Assembly: GCA_034387635.1 (NCBI GenBank)
Contig: JAOANU010000013.1
Location: 525,884-589,883 of the forward strand
Length of the DNA: 64,000 nt
From: Rhodosporidiobolus odoratus
Taxonomy: Eukaryota; Basidiomycota; Microbotryomycetes; Sporidiobolales; Sporidiobolaceae
Reading direction: 5' to 3'
Of this stretch, positions 1 to 12,026 are shown in pieces. Below the pieces are notes generated by a model. It ran no database searches. It had not been told where the DNA came from and worked only from the letters and a program-made list of their open reading frames with translations. How positions within the stretch are numbered: the stretch's first letter is position 1; every line of letters begins with the position of its first letter. The position numbers and the translations under genes were made by a program.

Positions 1-829
1 ATTTGCCGAGCTCGACGTCGTCGACTTCGATGAAGTCAAGCGCCACAATACCCTGTCCACCAGTGCCATCGCCTGCTCTTCCATTCAATGCGGCTTCGAA
101 AAGGGCGCGAGCGCCGCCAGGATGTATGTTCGCTAGCGAGCGGTAGGACGAGATAAGCTGAGCGAGGAGAACATTGATCCAGTCGAGTGACTCCAGCGGA
201 TGCGCAGCGAGATCGTAGGATAACGCGGCGAGGAGGGCGGCAGACGCGCTTGGGTCGGAGTCTGACACAGGTCCTGTCTGAGATGTCCCATGTCAGTCAG
301 AAGCTCCGTATACGCCGGCATGACTTGCCCTTACTGCACAAAACGGACGCAGCGGAAGAGGCGGTTGAGAGAAGAAGTCGTGAATAGGCGGGAAAGCACA
401 CACCTTGGTTCGAGTATGCCCAAGGCTCCGTCGCGATCTCGCTCCTTCTTCCCGCGCCTGGTCACGCCGTCGCTTGCGCCGCTCGCCGTTGTTGACGCGT
501 CCCGTTTCCGGATCTTCAAAGACGACATATCGCAAAAAGAGTACGGCAAGGATCACCCTGGAAGAGCAGAGACAGAGCAACAGGTGACTCGGTCAGCTCC
601 CTCGATGCAGGCAAGATGCCTCTGTTCCAGCCGGACGAGAAGGGAAAGAAAGAACTGACATGCTCGCCTGACCCAATAAAATCCCTTGTGTGAAGGAGGG
701 GCGCCATCGACCGTCGACACCCTGGATTTGTTGTTCATGTCTAGCTGGCAATGGTAGCCCAGCTGCAGCAGTAGACAAAGTCGTCACAATCGGCGGAAGT
801 GATGGTGCGGGCGAAGGTGAGGCAGGCAT
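1..829 (-). CDS. MMM1: MMM1, ERMES complex SMP-domain subunit (3' end outside window)
   Basis: Subunit of the ER-mitochondria tether that moves lipid between the two membranes; it sits in the ER membrane with its SMP lipid-binding domain in the cytosol. Three exons are visible: 829-660, 557-404 and 277-1. The first ends in the family hallmark FTQGILLGQASM. Joined to exon 2 it gives a membrane helix at about residues 50-70 (VILAVLFLRYVVF), then a basic linker. Exon 3 opens the SMP domain with HPLESLDWINVLLAQ, the most conserved stretch of Mmm1. The acceptor at 279-278 was chosen because the nearby AG at 263-262 breaks the SMP frame. About 200 residues are seen; the rest of the SMP domain lies beyond base 1. 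The start at 829 gives the usual short lumenal N-terminus. Confidence 0.85.
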
Positions 830-1419
830 GGGCGGAAAGAACGAGCTGTAGTGCACCGTGGCGACGCAGAGAGCACGCTTGTGTAGATTCAGCGGCTCAC
901 GAAGGCAGGACAACAGCGAAGAAGGCGGCAAGAGGAGACCTCACGTTACGCGTTACGAACATCCGCGCAGCTGGATCTTGCCAGACAACTTTCAAGATAC
1001 CGTGAGCTGTCTCGAACCGTGCGATCACTGAGCGCAAGCCTCTGCATCTTGCGCACCCATCACCTCACTCTTTGAGCGAGATGCGGACAATCTTCTCCCC
1101 CATTCCTCCGTTCTCGCGACGGTCCTCTCGCTAGAGGGTACCCCGTAGCGTTACACAGGGCTAAGCCACGGTATCAAGCTTGCACCATGGCATCAAGCTT
1201 GCAGTGCGGAAGACGACTATGGCTCATGGAACTTTGCATCATGTGGAAAAAAAGGTGCAGCGGGATCGGCGTGCCGTCAACGGCGGTCGTCAACCTTTGG
1301 CGAAACGGGAAACACGAAGAATGATGTGCCGCGAAGAGTGGTTTTGTGATCGATTGAGCTTGAGGAAGAGGAAGGGAGAAAGATGTAGAGGAGACCGGAG
1401 TAAGAGATGCTGAAAGAAC
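830..1419. other. Intergenic: MMM1 promoter and EB1 3' flank
   Basis: No convincing gene. The short ORFs here lack family motifs and splice support. A 12-base word, atcaagcttgca, occurs at 1173-1184 and again at 1192-1203, a 19-base offset. Confidence 0.6.
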
Positions 1420-3086
1420 TCAGAAGGTTTCCTCCTCTTCGTTGACGAGCTCGCCTTGCGCGTCTTCTGGCACTTCGAACCCCTCCTGTGACGTGTGCAA
1501 GTATCAGCGCGCACACGTCGGCCGAGCGATCTGTCGTGTGTAACAGGCAGGACGTGCAGAAAAGGAGAGAGACTGACCTCGGTGCTGTATAGAATCTGTT
1601 GCATCTGCAGGAGGGACTCGCGCTCAAGATCGGATACACCTTGTTCGGGGTCGTCCGCGGCGCTAGGCGACTCGAGCCGCGCACCGATAATGATCTCAAT
1701 TTCGCGTAACTGCATACGAGGCCCGCCGATAACGCAGCACAGAGATGGAATGGCAACGGCGACGTACCCACGAGAGAGCCGAAGTCGAGAGCAAGAGAAC
1801 CGTGTAAGGAAGAGGGAGGCCGTCAGCCAGGCAACGAACAAGGTCGAGAGGGCCCCGAAACGCACCTTGTTAAAGTAGAAATCTCGTTCCTTTTCGAGTC
1901 CTTCTACGCTCACCTTCATCTCGCCGAGCTCTCGAGTGACTGCTTCTAGAGCGGCAGGGTCGGCGCCCCCGCTCGCCACGCTACTGCTTCTCGCGCCGAT
2001 GGTCCTGGCTACGGGCGCTCGACCTGGAACGGGGCGAGTCGTGCTGCTACCTGCCGGCCGGCGAGCACTCGTCGTCGAGCTCGTTGCTGATCGGGACGGC
2101 GCCCGAGCCCCCGCCGGTGCGCCCCCTGCGCCCCCTCGACGTCCGACGGCGTCGTACTCTCCCCCCGGATAGTTCAAGTCCCAGTACTTCTTCAGCCACT
2201 GCAGGAATTCTAGGTTGTCTTGCATTTTGCACTTGACAAGACGATCGACCGGAATGGGCTGTAGTGACAAGTCCGTGGTGCAGGTGGTCCGATAACATTA
2301 TCGCGAGTGCGGGCGGTAAGATGCGCGGCAAGCCATGCAGGAACGACGCCCAAAAACCCGCGCGGGAGGGTGAGAGCATGTGTCGGGGCACGAGGAACAG
2401 AGTTCAGGCCGCGCCGCGACAGTAGATCGAGGGCGTAGGGGAGGAACGGCAGGGCCAGCAAGAAGGGGACAAGTGGTCACATCAGCTACCTCGGTTTTAG
2501 CACGACCGCACACGCTGCTGAAAGCTAGGCTTACCTTGTCAATGCCGTGAGCCTTGAAAGAGTTTTGCAAAACGCGGAAGTTGCTGAGATACTCGTACTC
2601 TTGCTTTGCGTTCATCTTGACTTTGCTCATGGGAACATCGCCAAAAATGGTGTCGAGAATCTGGCAGTAGACTCCGCCAGCTCCTACACCGGCAAGATTC
2701 CAGGAAAGGAGAGAAGGAAGAGAAGATACACGGGCGCAAGGCAGGGAAAGAACAGGGGTGAAGAGCGGGTACACGCCGTGTATCGGGAGCGAAGCGGGAA
2801 CGACGGGAGTTGGCGGACATGTCGGTTGGCGTCGTAGGTCATCCGGGGCAGCATGAGGGGGAAAACGAGTAGGGAAAGGGTCAGCCAACATTGCAATGAG
2901 ATCCTGTCGGCCAGGTATCTGTACCGGTTTCGAGGCGGCAGAGCGTACCGCATTGCTCGACCTGTGCGATGCGAAGTTGAGCCGGTGCGAACGTTCAGTT
3001 AAGAGGAGCGTGCACACCTTTGTATAGTTGAGCAGGAGGAGGTCGTTGATCCACGCCACGAGTTCAGTTCGAGATTCGCCCGCCAT
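1420..3086 (-). CDS. BIM1: EB1/Bim1/Mal3 microtubule plus-end-tracking protein
   Basis: Binds growing microtubule plus ends and recruits other plus-end factors. Six exons: 3086-3018, 2961-2949 (13 bases), 2683-2535, 2258-1866, 1709-1578, 1485-1420, giving 273 residues. The N-terminal calponin-homology domain (about residues 1-115) reads from [13 protein letters not shown] through [14 protein letters not shown] and YPGGEYDA. A Ser/Ala/Arg-rich linker follows. The EB1 coiled-coil and homology domain reads [18 protein letters not shown]. The protein ends in acidic residues and EETF, like the ETF tail of yeast Bim1 that binds CAP-Gly domains. Exon 2 encodes only about four residues but is needed to join the CH domain in frame. 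The AFG3 start lies 265 bases away on the other strand, so the promoters may overlap. Confidence 0.95.
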
Positions 3087-3351
3087 GTGAGTTGAAGAAG
3101 CTTGCGCTTGATTTGTGGGCTTGCAGTTCCAAGTTGAGCCAGCGTGTTACTGTATGTGTGAGGGTCCACAGACCAAAGTATCGGGGGATCTGGTGACAAT
3201 TTACAGTACAGTCATTACAAAAGAGAATACATAAGGCGTCAACTGTAATGGTATCGGTAATCTCGTCTCGGCAAAGGTATTGCGAAGGTCGACATCGTCT
3301 CCTCTCTTCCTCACTCTGTATCGCTGCACACCAGTTCTCACTGGAGCGAGT

Positions 3352-6300
3352 ATGCTATCACCTACAACCACACGCACTCTGTCTGCGTCGATCCGATTGC
3401 CGTCGTCAGCCTCTTCCTCCTCGTCCCTCTTCCGCCACTCTTCCTCTCATCGCCGCAAGTTCTCCCTCCGCCCTCTGCTCGACTCCCTTCTTCAAGCTTC
3501 TCCACCTCCTCCTCCACCACGAGATGGTGAACGCCCTGCCGCTCTTGACGACTTCTTTCGGGGTCAACTCGGCAGACGGCCTTCGTCCTCTTCGAAAGAC
3601 GCTGCCGCTGGTGCACCCGGCGCATCGCCGTCTCCCGGTGCTGCTGAATACGCTCCAAAAGACCCAATAAAAGGCCTGTTCGAGCAGCAGGTCGGAGATA
3701 CGACTGGGGGACCCAACAAGCGCGGCGAAGGCAGTAATGGGGACAAGGACGGGAAAAAGAAGGCCGGCAGCGGTAAAAAGCCCGATCCCAGCGAGCAGCC
3801 CACTCCGCCGAACCCTTCCCCCGCCACTATCCTCGCCACGACCGTCGCTATGTATATCCTCTACCGCCTCTCGTCGCAATACGACCCTTCGTCTCGCGAG
3901 ATCACCTGGGCCGAGTTCCATTCCGCTTTCCTCGCTAAAGGTCTCGTGGACAAGCTCACCGTCATCAACAAGGGTCGAGTTCGCGTGTCCCTTCACTCGA
4001 ACGCCGCCGGAGCAGGAGTCGGTAACGCAGGTGGACAACCCGGTGGAGGCAGCTACTACTTCAGTATCGGCTCTGTCGAAGCTTTCGAGCGCAAGCTGGA
4101 CGAAGCGCAGAGCGAGCTCGGCATTCCCCTATCGGAACGTCTCCCGGTGGCGTACCACGAAGAAATCCCTCTTGGTCAAGCCTTCCTCAATCTTCTCCCG
4201 ACTCTTCTCCTCGTTGGCTCCACCGTTTGGATTTACCGTCGCATGACAGGTGGAGGGTCCGGTGCAGCTGGAGGCGGTGGCGGCCTGTTTGGAGGCGGCG
4301 GGGGCGGCGGAGGCGGACCCGGGGGCATCTTCGGCGTCGGCAAGTCTCGCGCCAAGATGTTCAATCACGAGACTGACATCAAGGTCAAGTTCGCCGACGT
4401 CGCTGGCATGGACGAGGCGAAGGAGGAGATCATGGAATTCGTCAAGTTCCTCAAGAGTCCCGAGCACTATGAGCGTCTCGGAGCCAAGATCCCTCGCGGC
4501 GCTATTCTCTCCGGCCCTCCCGGTACGGGCAAGACGTTGCTCGCCAAAGCCACGGCAGGGGAGGCCGGCGTTCCGTTCCTCAGCGTTTCCGGGTCCGAGT
4601 TCGTCGAGATGTTCGTCGGTGTCGGCGCTTCGAGGGTGCGGGACCTCTTTACCCAAGCCAAGAAGAACGCGCCGGCCATCGTCTTCATCGACGAGATCGA
4701 CGCTATCGGCAAGGCTCGCGGCAAGGGCGGGCAGTTTGGCGGCAATGACGAGCGAGAGTCGACGCTGAACCAGCTTCTCGTCGAAATGGACGGCTTTGGG
4801 ACGGGCGAGCACGTCGTTCTGCTCGCTGGTACTAACCGCAGCGACGTTCTCGACCCGGCGCTCCTTCGTCCCGGCCGTTTTGACCGTCACATCAACGTCT
4901 CGAATCCCGACGTCTCTGGCCGGCGGCAGATCTTCCAGGTTCATCTGAAGAAGCTCGTCTTGGACATCGCCAAAGACTCACAGGCGGCTAAGTCTGGTGC
5001 CGAGCAAGACGTCGAGGCGGGTCGACTGGCAGCCGATTCCGAGCGCAACCCGAGCGCGGACAATCCCCGTCCCGCCATTGCCCCTTTCTCTACCCAGTCG
5101 CCGTCTCTCGCCTCTCTCTCCACCTCCACCTCCACCGTCAACGTTGCCGCTTCTCCCGTTCTCTCGCATATCTACCGCGCCACTCCGACTTCCGACGCTC
5201 TTTCCGAATCGCCAGTCTCGTCGAGGGAAGGCACAGCAGAACCCGGCTCTTCACCGTCGTCCAACTTCAAGTCGATGTACACGCTGAAGCCCACAGACGA
5301 GGTCGACCCGAAATCCTCTCTCGGCAAACTCATCGCCAAACTTTCCGCCCACACGCCCGGCTTCTCGGGCGCCGATATCGCGAACGTCTGCAACGAAGCG
5401 GCGCTCATCGCGGCTCGCCTTGGGGCCGACGCCGTGGCAGAAAAGCATTTCGAGATGGCAATCGAGCGGGTCATTGCAGGAATGGAGCGCAAGAGTCGCG
5501 TACTTGACAAGGAGGAGAAGCGTACCGTCGCCTATCACGAAGCGGGTCACGCTGTGTCGGGATGGTTCTTGGAGTGGGCGGATCCTTTGCTCAAGGTGCG
5601 TTTGGCGGCTAGGTCTCTTCCGCCTTCGGGGCGCTGCTCACTCCACGTTTGTGCTGCCTTCCGCCGCCATGCAGGTGTCTATCGTCCCTCGAGGAGTCGG
5701 TGCACTTGGATACGCTCAGTACGTATTTGTCCTTGTTGCTGAGCTGCTTGGTACAGCTCGACCTTACCAGCTCCTCGCGCAGATATCTGCCGAAAGAACG
5801 CTATCTCTACACGACTGAGCAGCTCATCGACCGCATGTGCATGACGCTTGGCGGTCGCGTTGCTGAAGAAATCTTCTTCAAGCGCATCACGACGGGCGCA
5901 CAGGACGATCTCCAGAAGGTGACCAGAATGGCAAACGAGGTCATCGCTAACTGTGCGCTTCTCCCTTTTCAATTTTACCCTGACGGTGACTGGTTATTGG
6001 GGACGTGCTCTGCAACGCATCGACTGACCTGGATTGCGGTTTCCCTTGTGTTTTTCTTGATCGCAACGTTCCGCTGCCTTACAGACGGCATGAACACCAA
6101 TGTCGGTCCTCTCTCGTATCGTCAGGATCAAGAGTCATTCCAGAAGCCATTCTCGGAGAAAACGGCGCAACTCATAGACGACGAGATTCGCAAGATGGTA
6201 CGGGAGGCGCATAGGCGATGCACGGAACTTTTGACGGAAAAGAAGGAGCAGGTTGAGCAAGTCGCCAAGTTGTTGTTGGAGAAAGAGATCCTTAGCAGGT

Positions 6301-6606
6301 TCGTGCTTTCCTGGTTCTCAGCCTGGCCATTTGCGCAGGTGGCCTCCACCTTGGTTATCAGCCGTTCCCGCTCACCACTAACCACTATCTCTGCGCTCTA
6401 GATCCGACATGATCCGCCTGCTCGGCCCTCGACCATTCGGTGATGCTTTCGATGATGCAGTTTCGTTCGGTTCGGCGACGCGCGACCCAGCCCAGGATGG
6501 CAAGCTCGGCGGAGGAATCGAGGGAGGTCTCGGTGGGGGCATCGGGACGGATATGCCTCATCCGGTTGGGATTGAGGAAGGCGCTAGGGCGGAGAGCGCG
6601 CGGTAG
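3352..6606 (+). CDS. AFG3: Mitochondrial m-AAA protease subunit, AFG3-like
   Basis: ATP-dependent zinc metalloprotease of the inner mitochondrial membrane, facing the matrix; it degrades misfolded membrane proteins and matures others. Exons: 3352-5595, 5675-5718, 5783-5952, 6085-6298, 6402-6606, giving 958 residues. The Ser/Arg-rich N-terminus is a presequence. Membrane segments lie near residues 165 and 275, followed by a glycine-rich stretch. The AAA module has Walker A GPPGTGKT (near 388), Walker B IVFIDEID (near 442) and the arginine-finger region RPGRFDR. The protease site is HEAGH (near 729). The C-terminal [12 protein letters not shown] is closer to Afg3 than to Yta12. About 110 low-complexity residues (about 541-655) sit inside the AAA helical subdomain, between [11 protein letters not shown] and the conserved [17 protein letters not shown]. 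Confidence 0.93.
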
Positions 6607-7221
6607 TGGCTGCAGGCCTGAAGCATACCGTTGCGTGAGTTGCGTTGTTCCAAGCTACTAGTCTCCCCCCTTCCTCTACTTTGTATCGACTTGCAGCACT
6701 CTCACCCATATGTACAGTTGATTATAGGCAGCACGAGCAGCACTTTCGTCGTCTTCGCAATCGTTACGCATCTCTCTTTCTCGGGATCGCTACACCACTT
6801 GCGGTTCGCTTCTGCCTTGGCAGAGCACTTCCTCGCCGGCCCTGCAGATGGTCGCTGCGTGTCCGTAGGCCTGAGCCTCTGAGTGCGGAGACCCATCGCC
6901 TTTGAGTGCGGAAACCCATCTGCACCAAATCTGCACTGAAGATCCGCCGCTCCTCCTTCACGCTAGGCTTGCTGCCACTGGCCGCTTCCCTGTCGCTAGC
7001 AGCTGGGCGTTGGCCTGTCGTTGCCGTTCCGGAACCTGCATCCTGCGCACTTATAACAGCCTGAAGTGGCCCTCAGAACCTCTGGCGTCCGTCGGCTTCG
7101 CGGACCCAATCTTCCGCCCCCACTTCGCTGCCCCGGGAACGGATCGGGACCTTCCCAATTGCCTTTCTGCTTCCTCCCTGCCTTCCCCTCGAGAACGTCG
7201 CTCTATCTCATTACCGTCAGT
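6607..7221. other. Intergenic with a short imperfect tandem repeat
   Basis: Lies between AFG3 and the GAPDH-like gene. I see no gene. A 20-base word beginning tgagtgcgga is present at 6880 and again at 6903 with a few changes. Confidence 0.5.
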
Positions 7222-8968
<1,747 letters not shown>

Positions 8969-10020
8969 ACGGGGACACAGGCCTCCCTCATGGCACGGCA
9001 TCACCCCATGCAGTGATCTCTTGTGTGCGGGTACTATCAGCTTGTAGCACCGCGGGGAACCTGGTGTAACCTACCCTTCGCAGGCAGTGTATGTGCATTC
9101 AGCGGGGTTTCCCCAGGTATAGTAGCTGTCTCTCCAGTCGCACCATGCTGCTTGTCAGCGTCCCGTCTGCAAGCGACTTTGTCTGCGACTTACCAGCGGG
9201 ATACTAGGCTGCGTCTCATTCGTGATGATGCAGGATTCTCACTGAATGTCCTTGCCTTTTGAGAAGGTCGAGGCAAGAACGGCGCGCGGTGTGCAGTCTT
9301 GACAGCTCAGCACACGCAAATGCCTTCAGGCAGTGCTTAAACGCTGCGTAGATATCATGACAGTATGGCTGAAACTCCTGGAGGGGCAGGTTGCTCTATA
9401 CGGAGTAACGCAGCCTGAAAGAGCAGGAGAGTAATTACGTGAAGCGTACAAGCAGGGCTTCGTTCCCACTAGGAGTAAGGCGGGCCCCTTGCCCTGTAGC
9501 ATAGTGGATCCAACAAGACCAGGGCACGTCCTCGACCTGTTCTCTGAGCTACCTGCGCTTGTCTCTGGCTGATCCCGGCAGCCGTTTCGATCCCAGTCAC
9601 ATGTCGTTGGCATGTCGTACCGTTACGCGATTCCAATGCAGCGGAGTGGACTACACAGGTAAGGGCCAATGCAGGGACGGCGAAGTTGTACCACGACGGC
9701 AGGTATTCGGAAATGTGTAGAGGGCAGGTTGACTTTCGGCCGGTCGGAAAGCGGATAATCGAAGATGCAGCTTGATAGACAGCTGCCTGGCACTGTTGGG
9801 GCGCTATCACAAATAGGTGAACAAGGGGGAGGAGGGCGCGCTGATGTTGCCGGGGGAAGGGGCCAACGGCGATACAAAGCGAGAACAGCGGGTATAGAGA
9901 GTCTTGGGCGATGGGCTGCTGCTTCATACCTGCACGCTTGTTAGCTTATCAAGCTACAGTGACTGGTGAAGCAGCGTATCGCGCGAGTCTAGGTATGCCG
10001 CTGTCGGGTTCAACTTGTAT
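8969..10020. other. Intergenic, no gene seen
   Basis: About 1 kb between the GAPDH-like gene and REX2. ORFs on the minus strand (for example 9469-9927) have poor codon character and no recognisable motif. Confidence 0.5.
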
Positions 10021-11247
10021 ATGCTTCTCGTTCCTGCTCTACGACTCGCTAGATCACGTATACCAGTTGCAAAATACTCTCGCAGTATCCTGTCCTTCGC
10101 ACAAATGGCCGCACGCGCTGAGAATCTCGTTTGGATCGGTACGTCCTCTTCTGGCAGCATCAACATCCCCAATTTCACATGGGATTGCGAACGCGCTGAC
10201 ACTGGCCCTTAGATTGCGAGATGACTGGGCTCGACCCCTATCTACCGCCAGCCGGTCTGAAGCCAGGGGAGGAGTTTCTGCCAGATCGCATCCTTGAGGT
10301 GCGCTGTGGTCATCCGTGCCAGGCATTCTGAGCATCTTGTACGACCTACCTCGCCCCTGTAGATTGCCGTGATTGTGACCGACAAAGACCTCAACATGCT
10401 CGACGGTGGAGTAGAGTACATTATCAGGACGGACAAGGACGTGCTGGAAAAAATGAATGAATGGTGCGCTCACTCCTGCGCGTCCTACTATGGCGTACTC
10501 TGATACAAGCAGAGCCGTCTCAGGTGTATCAAACAGCACGGCAAGGTTCGCCTCGCCAGTCACAAGCCCCACAAAGGTTGCCCTCCTTCTTCGCCCACAC
10601 ACGCTGACCGACCGTCGCTTAGACTGGACTGACGCGAGCGTGCTTGGAAAGCACGCACTCCATGGCGGAAGTGGACGAGCTCGTTACCGCATACGTCACC
10701 AAGCATTTTCCGCCATCGAGTAAGTTCTGGCTTTACCGTCTTCCTCCCTGGCCCATGGCTCAGCAGCTTGCCTCTGCTATTGTCTGAGCGGCAAGAAGGT
10801 TCACGGGCCAGCCCTGACTGACAGCATATCCCGGTAGCCCCCATGCTCCTCGCGGGCAACTCTGTCCACGCAGATCGCAAGTTTCTGGACAAAGACTTAC
10901 CCAAGCTGGCTAGCAAGTTACACTATCGCATCCTCGACGTCAGCTCAATCAAAGAGATTGGTCGACGGTGGTATCCCAGCCTAGGTTGGCAGAGCAAGAA
11001 GGATGAAGCGGAGCATCGGTACAGTCCTTCTAGCCTCTTCGTCCGCGAGCTGTGGTAGTGCTGACATACCCGTTCTGTGTCTCAGGGCTCTCGCGGACAT
11101 TAAGGCATCTATATCTGGTGCGCGATCCTGCATGCCTGTCCTGCTCTCGAACATGTGCTTTGCGGCGACCTGACGTGTTCTACCTTCCGTTCTGCAGAGC
11201 TCAAGTATTACCGCGAGCATCTGTTCAAGCCTGTAGAGGGCAAGTAG
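10021..11247 (+). CDS. REX2: Oligoribonuclease REX2/Orn (DEDDh exonuclease)
   Basis: 3'-5' exonuclease that clears 2-5 nucleotide RNAs, in mitochondria and in other compartments. Eight exons: 10021-10138, 10213-10298, 10363-10463, 10524-10545 (22 bases), 10623-10719, 10838-11018, 11086-11117, 11198-11247, giving 228 residues. All DEDDh positions are visible: DCEMTGLD, ILEIAVIVTD, LAGNSVHADRKFLD, and HRALADIKAS. The ATG at 10021 adds 28 residues rich in Arg, Ser and hydrophobics (MLLVPALRLARSRIPVAKY) that look like a mitochondrial presequence. The second in-frame ATG at 10105 begins at the conserved core. Both forms may be made. Length without the extension (about 200) is normal for the family. 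Confidence 0.94.
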
Positions 11248-12026
11248 AAATGCCTTTCCTGGAGACGGAACCTTCTAGAGGCATGCAAGGGTCGAGGAAC
11301 GAGCGACTCGAGCCGCCTACGCACGCTTTCGGCCAGTCTTGCCAACCAGAAATCGTATTATGCCGAGGAGTTGTTGTATCCGCCGCGCCAGCTCCGTGGA
11401 ACAGGCCGCACTGTCAACTTTGGTAGACAGGGCGCAAGTCTGGTTGCAATGCCAACGCGATCTGCTGAGCGAGAAATCCATTTCTTAGTCAGGTGTAATG
11501 TAGATTAGGCCTGATTACGATTGAGTTTAATTGTCAGAGCGATGCGGTCAAGCTCGCGTTGTGAAGGACTTGTCCTCATTCCGCTCAGTCCTCAGTCGTG
11601 ACGGGCTCTGCAAGCAGCTACTACAACCAGTCCTAGCTAGGATATCGCCGGAGGGATCCCTCGTATCCACCTCCACCTTAAACTCTCCAGCCTTACTCTC
11701 AAAGGTCGGCAGCAAAAGCGGTGCGTCGTTCCCCCTCATCTTCCCCGAATATCAGCTGATTGTAGGGTCGTGTAGGCACATAAGCCTGCACTACAGCCTC
11801 CCGAAAAAGGCTCTCCTCGTATCGACAAGTTGCGACTACCGCAACCCGATCCAATCGCCACTTCTCGTCTTCCTCCCTTTCTCCCTCCCGAGTCCGACTC
11901 TGCCTTCGGTACTCGATTCTACCTCTACGGACAAGTCACACAACCCTTCTTCTTGAGCTCTCTGTGAGACTGCGAGAATACCGCCAGTCCCGCTTTGAAC
12001 TTGCCCATTCAACCATCTCCCCTTCC
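11248..12026. other. Intergenic: eIF4G promoter and long 5' leader
   Basis: No supported gene. An open frame at 11531-11956 ends just before the eIF4G start and is more likely leader sequence. The last 150 bases are pyrimidine-rich, as often seen upstream of highly expressed fungal genes. Confidence 0.5.

Noticed and set aside
9469..9927. 152-codon minus-strand ORF
   Set aside because: No start context, motifs or supporting exons; intergenic composition.
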